Shown: positions 1-4,470 of the stretch, piece by piece
Layout of the letters: every line of letters begins with the position of its first letter
Position numbering within the stretch: position 1 is the stretch's first letter
From: Verrucomicrobiales bacterium
Lineage (GTDB): Bacteria; Verrucomicrobiota; Verrucomicrobiia; Verrucomicrobiales; V1-33
Assembly: GCA_028293305.1 (NCBI GenBank)
Contig: JAQGPD010000276.1
Location: forward strand, 1-5,251
DNA length: 5,251 nucleotides
Reading direction: 5' to 3'
Notes under the pieces: model-generated
What the model was told of the DNA's origin: nothing
Databases searched by the model: none
Seen by the model: only the letters and a program-made list of their open reading frames with translations
Program-made: the position numbers and the translations under genes

Positions 1-966
1 GGCGTTGAGTTCCGTTTCGCTGAGCGGGCGGAGGGCTTCGGGGAGGTCCTCTTTTTTGATGGTGGCTGGATTCACTTTATCCTTGGTCACCGCGTCCACG
101 AGGTCCCAATTTCCGTTCGCGTAGTTGGAGGAGGCTTTTGTCAGGGCGCGGGCCACGGGGGCGCTGGGAGCGGCCTTGGCGGCATTCACGTCCTGGATGG
201 ATTGGTTGGCGGATTTCTCCTCGCGCAGTGCGCCATAGCCGCAGTAGGTCTTGTTCAATTCCGTGCCCAGCCGGACGATTTCCGCGTCCTGCGGAGCGGG
301 AATATGGGCCACGGCTTTGTCCTGATCTATGCATATATAACTGCCCTCGGCGAGCATGGCGCCTTGTTGCCAGCCGCCATTGATGCCGTCCTGACTGGAT
401 CCGCAATGGATCGTATTCACCACAATTCCCTTTCCGGTCGCGGCGCGGCAGGCTTCCACGGCGGAGACCGGACCCTGCGTGAAAGGCTCGTTGCCGGCCA
501 CGAAGACGGCTTTGTAAACGCCCGGTTCGGAATTCCATGTCAGGGACTGCACGGCCTCGCGGATCACCGCCCCGCAATATTCCGAGCCGCCATTCGTGCT
601 CAGCGCGAAGAGCCGGCGGCTGACTTCATCGAGATCGCGCGTCAGCGGCGTGATCTGGCGGACCCACTGGCGGTCGGGACTGATGGTGTCATTGCCGTAT
701 TCATAAAGCGCGACCTCCAGCTCCGGGGTGCGGCCGTCGCGTTTGGCGGAGTTGAATTCGTTCACGATTTTCCAAAGCTGCGCGCGGGCCTGATGGATGA
801 GGCCCTCCATGGAACCGCTGGTGTCCAGGCAAAGCGCCAACTGGACTTTCGGCGCGGAGCCCGGGAGCGCGGCGTCCGGGGCGGCCGAAGCGATGCGGGC
901 CGCGGCGGCGGAAAAAACAAAGGCGGCGGCAAGGGCAGGGTGGATGAGGCGGTGGGTGATTTTCAT
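1..966 (-). CDS. Exported VWA-domain (von Willebrand factor type A) protein, 3' end cut by window edge
   Basis: Reading leftward from the ATG at 966-964, the frame stays open for 322 codons to position 1, so the C-terminus is missing. Residues 1 to about 28 (MKITHRLIHPALAAAFVF, then Ala-rich up to ASA) look like a Sec signal peptide, so the protein should act in the periplasm or on the envelope. The VWA domain starts near residue 40. The strand VQLALCLDTSGSM carries the metal-binding MIDAS motif DxSxS as D48, S50 and S52. Further blocks are VALYEYGND (85-93), TNGGSEYCG (124-132), VAGNEPFTQG (156-165) and NTIHCGSSQDG (184-194). Together these match, from memory, a widespread VWA family in Proteobacteria and the PVC group. 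In it the usual MIDAS Asp position is replaced by the NEPF segment (N159, E160). Residues 220-322 are a conserved tail with a NWDLVDAV block (286-293). Its biochemical role is not known to me. No Shine-Dalgarno precedes the start. The start is chosen because the signal peptide begins directly there. Confidence 0.93.
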   Translation of the reverse strand, partial: MKITHRLIHPALAAAFVFSAAAARIASAAPDAALPGSAPKVQLALCLDTSGSMEGLIHQARAQLWKIVNEFNSAKRDGRTPELEVALYEYGNDTISPDRQWVRQITPLTRDLDEVSRRLFALSTNGGSEYCGAVIREAVQSLTWNSEPGVYKAVFVAGNEPFTQGPVSAVEACRAATGKGIVVNTIHCGSSQDGINGGWQQGAMLAEGSYICIDQDKAVAHIPAPQDAEIVRLGTELNKTYCGYGALREEKSANQSIQDVNAAKAAPSAPVARALTKASSNYANGNWDLVDAVTKDKVNPATIKKEDLPEALRPLSETELNA

Positions 967-967
967 G

Positions 968-1042
968 GCGGTGGGTTGGGTTAGTGAGTGAGGGGGGGGT
1001 GCGGTGGATTGGTTGAGAATGTCGTGCGGTGGAATGGTTAGG
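968..1042. repeat. Three imperfect direct repeats before the VWA gene start
   Basis: On the plus strand, GCGGTGGGTTGGGTTAG (968-984), GCGGTGGATTGGTTGAG (1001-1017) and GCGGTGGAATGGTTAGG (1026-1042) share the core GCGGTGG followed by a TGGTT-like string. Start-to-start spacings are 33 and 25 nt. A shorter relative (GCGGTGGGTGATT, 949-961) overlaps the first codons of the VWA gene. Read in the direction of that gene they become AACC-rich strings ending in CCACCGC, and the nearest one abuts the ATG. They could be degenerate tandem duplications or regulator or RNA-binding half-sites; the sequence alone does not decide. Confidence 0.5.
992..999. repeat. Homopolymer tract of eight G (C8 on the coding strand of the VWA gene)
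   Basis: Eight consecutive G lie 25 nt upstream of the VWA start codon. On the transcribed sense strand this is C8. Tracts of this length can slip in replication, and here a change would alter leader or promoter spacing rather than a reading frame. Only the tract itself is seen; variability is inference. Confidence 0.6.
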
Positions 1043-1105
1043 TCTGGATGGGGCCGGATATTTCTCCTTCGGCCTGACTCAATCTCCGCCCGCACCGGCT
1101 GCCCG

Positions 1106-1123
1106 TCTGTAAGGGCTCTGTAA
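1106..1123. repeat. TCTGTAA direct repeat, 11-nt period
   Basis: TCTGTAA occurs at 1106-1112 and again at 1117-1123, start-to-start 11 nt, which is about one helical turn. A related inverted half-site, CTACAG, follows at 1135-1140. It lies in the divergent region, about 95 nt upstream of the candidate -35 of the efflux unit. Same-face spacing would suit a DNA-binding regulator, but no regulator gene is adjacent and the motif is short. Confidence 0.3.
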
Positions 1124-1217
1124 AAACCCTGCCCCTACAGCGGGTGGTCCCGAATGGCTTTCCACCGCCCGGCCCGGCCCGGGTCCCTCCGCGCCGGATG
1201 ACCATCCTGACGTTCCG

Positions 1218-1246
1218 TTGTTCAATTACCGGCCGTTTATTATGAT
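1218..1246 (+). promoter_or_regulatory. Candidate sigma70-type promoter of the efflux unit
   Basis: TTGTTC (1218-1223, matching the TTG of the -35 consensus) is followed after 17 nt by TATGAT (1241-1246, five of six matches to TATAAT). An overlapping TATTAT at 1238-1243 is a second possible -10. The stretch is AT-rich within very GC-rich surroundings. Transcription would begin near 1253, giving a leader of about 70 nt before the signal-peptide start at 1326. The -35 is weak, so the call is tentative. Confidence 0.4.
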
Positions 1247-1265
1247 AAATTTCCCGCCTGACAGA

Positions 1266-1280
1266 CAGGGGAATCCCCTG
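1266..1280. promoter_or_regulatory. 15-bp interrupted palindrome, possible operator
   Basis: CAGGGGA-A-TCCCCTG is perfectly symmetric, with 7-bp arms around a single A. It would sit at about +14 to +28 relative to the predicted transcription start, where a bound repressor could block the efflux unit. A 1-nt loop makes an RNA hairpin unlikely with all pairs formed. No regulator gene is in the window. Confidence 0.35.
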
Positions 1281-1325
1281 CGTTGTATGGGTTCGGCCGG
1301 TGCGGGTTTGCCCGGCTTTCCTGCG

Positions 1326-2771
1326 ATGGCGATCTACCGATTTTCTCTTCTTTTTCTGGCTGTTTTGACCGCATTGTCCCCCGCCGGGGACGGTGCTTTG
1401 TCGGGCGGAGCCGATCCTTCGTCCGGAGGGGCCGCCGCGCCGTCGCGTCTGACCCTGGAACAGGCATACGACCGGGCCCTGGCCACGGACCAGTCCATCG
1501 CCCTCGCCTTGCAGGCGGTCGTGCAGGCGGACCTGCAACCCGCCCGCGCCCTCACCCGCCTGACCCCGCGCCTGAACGGCACCCTCAGCGCGGACCAGAA
1601 TGGCTCCGGGGATTCCGGGATCGACTTCGACCGCAACAACGGCGGCCGCACCCGCCTCTCGCTCAGCCAACCGCTCCTCGACCCCACCGTCGGTCCCGCC
1701 TACCGCGCCGGATTGCTCAGCGCCCAGGAAAGCCGCCTGGACTATCGCGCCACCGTCCGCGACACCGCCCTCGCCGTGGCTTCCGCCTATTATGAAGTCC
1801 TCCGCCAGCAGGCCCTCGTCTCCGTGAACAAAGAAAGCCTGCGCCTCGCCGAGGAACAGAAAAAACTCGCCGAGGAACGCCTCTCCGTCGGCGAGGTCAT
1901 CCGCACCGACGTGCTCACTGCCGACGTCACCCTGCAACGCGCCAAGCGCACCCTGGTCGAGTCCGAAAACGCCCTGAAACTCGCCCGCACCATCCTCGCC
2001 AATATCCTGAACTACGACCCGGGCTCCACCTTCGAAGTCGTGGAACCCGCCGGCTATGCGCTTTCCGGAAAATCCCTCCCGGAACTCCGCGACCGCGCCC
2101 GCCGCCAACGCGATGACCTCCAGCGCCTGCTCACCGCCGTGGTCCGCCGGGGTGAAAATCTCAACGAAACCCGTGCCTCCTACCTCCCCAGCATCAGCGC
2201 CTCCGTCAGCGCCGGGCGGAATGTCAGCAGCAATTCCAACACCGACGGCATCAATGGCGAAACCGATTACTCCGCCGGACTATCTGTTAGTATTCCACTC
2301 TTCACCGGCGGCGAAAAAGCGCTGGATCTCAAACGCGACGAAGCCGAAATCGCCAAAGCCAAACTCGACTATGAACGCGCCGCCAAAACCAGCGACGAGG
2401 AAGTCACCTCCGCCTGGCTGGAAACCCGCACCCTGGAGCAGACGCTCATCAGCCTCCGTGCCGAGGTGAAATCCGCCGAGGAAAACTACTCGCTGCTGCA
2501 ACAGCAATACCGGCTTGGCGAAAGCAAAAGCCTGGACGTCCTCCAGGCCCTCACGGATTTGAACACCTCGCGCACCGACCTCGCCGTCAGTCTCTATCAA
2601 TTCCAGCTCGCTTCCCGCCAACTCGCCGTCCGCACCGCCGACTTTGAGCGCTCCCGCATTGAAAAAGCCGCCGCCCTCACCCGCCCGGAACCCGCGCCCG
2701 CCGCCCCGCGCATCAAGCCGGTGCCCGCCTCCACGGCCCCGCCCGGGCTCTTGAAGGTGCCGGGAAATTGA
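1326..2771 (+). CDS. TolC-family outer-membrane efflux protein (OEP)
   Basis: A 481-residue trimeric outer-membrane channel subunit is predicted; such channels form a beta-barrel plus a periplasmic alpha-helical tunnel used by tripartite export pumps. The ATG at 1326 is preferred because MAIYRFSLLFLAVLTALSPAG is a signal peptide. In-frame starts at 1218 (TTG), 1242 and 1287 would bury it behind a polar extension. No lipobox Cys is present. Two OEP repeats (PF02321 type) cover about 43-230 and 250-437. Each ends with the family's repeated G-x(5)-DVL-x-A signature: GEVIRTDVLTA (189-199) and GESKSLDVLQA (398-408). Strand-like GRTRLSLSQPLLDP (107-120) and YSAGLSVSIPLFTGG (315-329) are the typical barrel entries. 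Residues 452-481 form a Pro/Ala-rich tail. It lies 69 nt before the adaptor gene on the same strand. The family is secure; the substrate cannot be read from the sequence. Confidence 0.93.
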   Translation: MAIYRFSLLFLAVLTALSPAGDGALSGGADPSSGGAAAPSRLTLEQAYDRALATDQSIALALQAVVQADLQPARALTRLTPRLNGTLSADQNGSGDSGIDFDRNNGGRTRLSLSQPLLDPTVGPAYRAGLLSAQESRLDYRATVRDTALAVASAYYEVLRQQALVSVNKESLRLAEEQKKLAEERLSVGEVIRTDVLTADVTLQRAKRTLVESENALKLARTILANILNYDPGSTFEVVEPAGYALSGKSLPELRDRARRQRDDLQRLLTAVVRRGENLNETRASYLPSISASVSAGRNVSSNSNTDGINGETDYSAGLSVSIPLFTGGEKALDLKRDEAEIAKAKLDYERAAKTSDEEVTSAWLETRTLEQTLISLRAEVKSAEENYSLLQQQYRLGESKSLDVLQALTDLNTSRTDLAVSLYQFQLASRQLAVRTADFERSRIEKAAALTRPEPAPAAPRIKPVPASTAPPGLLKVPGN

Positions 2772-2840
2772 GGCCAGTTTCCGCACCCCCGCGCCGCGCG
2801 GCATCCGCCCCCGGCCACGCTCCGTTTCCTTTTTCCTCCC
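2772..2840 (+). other. Short spacer within the efflux unit, without a Shine-Dalgarno
   Basis: The 69 nt between the TolC-like and adaptor genes are C-rich, with a pyrimidine tract just before the adaptor ATG. CCGCGC-C-GCGCGG (2789-2801) is a small palindrome but is expected by chance in such GC-rich DNA. There is no T-rich tract or clear promoter, so co-transcription of the two genes is the simplest reading. Confidence 0.5.
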
Positions 2841-4211
2841 ATGTCCCGCCCCCTCCTTTATCTGCGCCGCCTGCTCATCCTCGGCGCGCTCGGCGCCGCC
2901 GCGTGGTTTGGTTATGACTACTACACCAACCGTCCGCCGGAGGTCATCCAATACCGCACCAGCGCCGCGTCCCGCACCCCCGTCATCCATTCCGTCACCG
3001 CCACCGGCGAGCTGAAGGCGCTGGTCCTGGTGGAGGTCGGCAGCCAATTGTCAGGCACCATCTCGACGCTGAATGTGGACTTCAATTCCAAGGTCAAAGC
3101 AGGCGATGTGCTCGTCAAATTGGACCCCTCCACCTACCTCGCGAACCTCGCTCAAAACGAAGGCGAACTCGCCAACGCGGAGGCGGAACTCCAACTCGCC
3201 AGACTCAACGAGGACCGCAAAAAACAACTCCGCGCCAAGGAACTCGCCCCGGTCGCCGACTACGACAAAGCCGTGGCCGACCTCGCCCAGGCCGAGGCCC
3301 GCGTCAAAATCCGCACCGCTTCCCTGCGCAAAGTGCAGGTCGATTTGGAGCGCTGCACCATCTACGCGCCCATCGACGGAATTGTTATTTCACGCAAGGT
3401 GGACGTCGGCCAAACCGTGGCCGCGAGCCTGAATTCGCCCGTGCTTTTTGAAATCGCCAAGGACCTTTCCGTCATGGAAATCCACGCCAATGTCGCGGAA
3501 GCGGACATCGGCGGCGTGGAGGAGGATCAGGAAGTGGACTTCACCGTGGACGCTTTTCCCGACCGCACGTTCCATGGCAAAGTGAAGCAGGTCCGCAACG
3601 CGCCCACCACCGTGGACAACGTGGTCACCTACGTCACGGTCATCGCCGCCGATAACAAAGATCTCAAACTCAAGCCGGGCATGACCGCGAATGTCTCCAT
3701 CATCCTGGCCAAACGCGACATGGCGCTGACCGTTCCCAACAGCGCCCTCCGCTTCAAACCGGAAATTGAGTCCGGTGCAGCAGGCGCCGCCCGACCCGCC
3801 AGTGGTGGCGGCACCCCCGGAGGCGGCCCCAGCACCGCAGCCGCCGGCGGCGGACGCGGGGAAGGTGGGCCCGGAGCCGGCGGTGGCGGTGGAGGAGAAC
3901 GCCGCCGCCGTGGCGATGGAGAGGGACGCGGCGGTGGTGGTGGCGGTGGTGGTGGCGCAGGCGGAGCAAAACGCGACGGATCCCCGCCTAACCGGACGGT
4001 CTACGTGATCGATGTCCCCGGAACCTCCTCGAAAACCGCCACGTTGAAACCGCTCACCCTGACCACAGGAATCACCGATGGCAAAAACACCGAAGTCCTA
4101 ACCGGACTGGAGGAAGGCCAGGAAGTCGTCACCGGCATCGTGATCAAAGAATCCGCCCCACCCGCCGGCGGTTCCAGCAGCCCCTTCGGCGGCGGCGGCT
4201 TCCGCCGCTAG
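2841..4211 (+). CDS. MacA/HlyD-type periplasmic adaptor subunit of a tripartite efflux pump
   Basis: This is a 456-residue membrane-fusion protein that should link an inner-membrane pump to the TolC-like channel encoded just upstream. In order: an N-terminal membrane anchor (about 9-26, LLILGALGAAAWFGYDYY); a first lipoyl half-motif (about 60-97, including VEVGSQLSGTI and VKAGDVLVKLDP); an alpha-helical hairpin (about 98-170); a second lipoyl half (171-200, CTIYAPIDGIVISRKVDVGQ); a beta-barrel (about 205-290, VAEADIGGVEEDQEV and LKPGMTANVSI); and a membrane-proximal domain that resumes at RTVYVIDV (385-392) and ends near 435. VGSQLSG and the APIDG block fit MacA-like adaptors of ABC pumps better than AcrA types. 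E. coli MacA is about 370 residues. Most of the excess here is a Gly/Arg-rich insertion at 311-383. No macB follows. No Shine-Dalgarno precedes the start; the ATG is set by the short basic N-region before the anchor. Confidence 0.9.
   Translation: MSRPLLYLRRLLILGALGAAAWFGYDYYTNRPPEVIQYRTSAASRTPVIHSVTATGELKALVLVEVGSQLSGTISTLNVDFNSKVKAGDVLVKLDPSTYLANLAQNEGELANAEAELQLARLNEDRKKQLRAKELAPVADYDKAVADLAQAEARVKIRTASLRKVQVDLERCTIYAPIDGIVISRKVDVGQTVAASLNSPVLFEIAKDLSVMEIHANVAEADIGGVEEDQEVDFTVDAFPDRTFHGKVKQVRNAPTTVDNVVTYVTVIAADNKDLKLKPGMTANVSIILAKRDMALTVPNSALRFKPEIESGAAGAARPASGGGTPGGGPSTAAAGGGRGEGGPGAGGGGGGERRRRGDGEGRGGGGGGGGGAGGAKRDGSPPNRTVYVIDVPGTSSKTATLKPLTLTTGITDGKNTEVLTGLEEGQEVVTGIVIKESAPPAGGSSSPFGGGGFRR
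3771..3989 (+). repeat. Low-complexity Gly/Ala/Arg-rich insertion within the adaptor gene
   Basis: Codons 311-383 encode an almost structureless segment dominated by Gly, with clusters such as GGGGGGERRRRGDGEGRGG. It contains nine consecutive GGN codons at 3930-3956. It interrupts the membrane-proximal domain between NSALRFKPEIE (300-310) and RTVYVIDV (385-392). From memory, Gly-rich loops at this point occur in other MacA-like adaptors of Acidobacteria and PVC bacteria. The triplet repeats could change length without breaking the frame. Confidence 0.85.
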
Positions 4212-4235
4212 CCTAACTCCAAAATTCACACCCAG

Positions 4236-4266
4236 TCGACCGGCCCCCCCTGGCCCGGCCCGTCGA
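4236..4266 (+). terminator. Stem-loop just after the adaptor gene, possible terminator
   Basis: TCGACCGGCC (4236-4245) pairs with GGCCCGTCGA (4257-4266) over ten positions with one C-C mismatch, leaving an 11-nt loop. It begins 25 nt after the adaptor stop codon, the right place for ending the efflux transcript. No T-tract follows, so it is not a textbook intrinsic terminator. It could instead protect the 3' end of the mRNA. Confidence 0.4.
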
Positions 4267-4307
4267 ACCAAGCTCCCACCCTGCCCACAGCCTGAATTCG
4301 CCATCAA

Positions 4308-4371
4308 GCTGGGGCGACTTACAAAGTCGCGGTCCAGCGCAGAGGACCGCGAATTTGGAAGTCGCCCCGGC
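4308..4371. repeat. 64-nt self-complementary intergenic element (hairpin or cloverleaf)
   Basis: The left arm 4311-4335 and right arm 4344-4368 are reverse complements over 25 positions with two mismatches, around the loop AGCGCAGA (4336-4343). Pairing extends outward through 4308-4310 with 4369-4371, including one G-T. Each arm is also palindromic: GCGACTT-ACA-AAGTCGC (4314-4330) is a perfect 7-bp hairpin, and GCGAATT-TGG-AAGTCGC (4349-4365) has one mismatch. With GGTCC/GGACC (4331-4335, 4344-4348) in the middle and GCTGGG/CCCGGC outside, the same bases can form a four-way cloverleaf without unpaired junction bases. It resembles REP/BIME or small MITE-like elements. No transposase or coding potential is seen. 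It could also work as a terminator between the adaptor gene and the next gene, though it lacks a T-tract. Confidence 0.75.
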
Positions 4372-4424
4372 ATGCTGGCCTCCAAAGCCTTGGATCTGCA
4401 CAAACACAGGCATCCACGCCAACG

Positions 4425-4457
4425 TTCAGATTAATGGTGCTTTATGGTAAATATAGT
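4425..4457 (+). promoter_or_regulatory. AT-rich promoter-like stretch before the TSP3-motif gene
   Basis: An AT-rich island between the cloverleaf element and the next gene contains TATAGT (4452-4457, five of six matches to a -10), TATGGT (4443-4448) and an upstream TTCAGA (4425-4430, four of six matches to a -35). TTCAGA and TATAGT are 21 nt apart, longer than ideal, so the exact pair is unclear. If TATAGT is the -10, the mRNA leader before the ATG at 4471 would be only about 7 nt, giving a nearly leaderless message. Confidence 0.35.
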
Positions 4458-4470
4458 GTAAAAGCATCGC

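Larger units (their letters stand above)
967..1325. other. Divergent intergenic region between the VWA gene and the efflux unit
   Basis: This 359-nt stretch separates two divergently read genes and holds no gene I can support. It contains three imperfect copies of a GCGGTGG-led repeat and a run of eight G beside the VWA start, and a TCTGTAA direct repeat at 1106-1123. It also contains tandem CCCGG units around 1168-1183, a candidate rightward promoter at 1218-1246 and a 15-bp interrupted palindrome at 1266-1280. For the leftward gene the best promoter-like pair I can find on the minus strand is TTGAGT (1082-1077) and TATCCG (1060-1055) with a 16-nt spacer. That pair is weak at -10 and I do not call it separately. 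Confidence 0.6.

Noticed and set aside
202..984. Plus-strand open frame of 260 codons opposite the VWA gene
   Set aside because: The minus-strand frame carries a signal peptide and the DTSGS metal site, while this frame gives a composition-driven product without recognisable motifs.
1113..1130. Possible terminator AGGG...CCCT near the TCTGTAA repeats
   Set aside because: The stem is only four base pairs with an 11-nt loop and no following T-tract, and no gene ends there in either direction.
1196..1207. GGATG-AC-CATCC inverted repeat before the efflux promoter
   Set aside because: Five-base arms with a 2-nt centre are expected by chance at this density and have no supporting context.
1038..2108. 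Long open frame (356 codons) on the minus strand across the TolC-like gene
   Set aside because: It runs antisense to a clear OEP gene. Its translation is Gly/Arg-rich with no domain, as expected for the opposite frame of GC-rich coding DNA.
2789..2801. CCGCGC-C-GCGCGG palindrome between the efflux genes
   Set aside because: It is made only of G and C in a very GC-rich spacer. It has no T-tract and is too short to call an attenuator or terminator.
2280..3047. Minus-strand open frame spanning the TolC-adaptor junction
   Set aside because: It is antisense to two well-supported genes and crosses their intergenic spacer, with no signal peptide or domain.
3766..4008. Plus-strand overlapping frame within the Gly-rich part of the adaptor gene
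   Set aside because: It is a frame-shifted reading of GGN repeats that yields Ala/Val runs, with no independent start signal or conserved motif.
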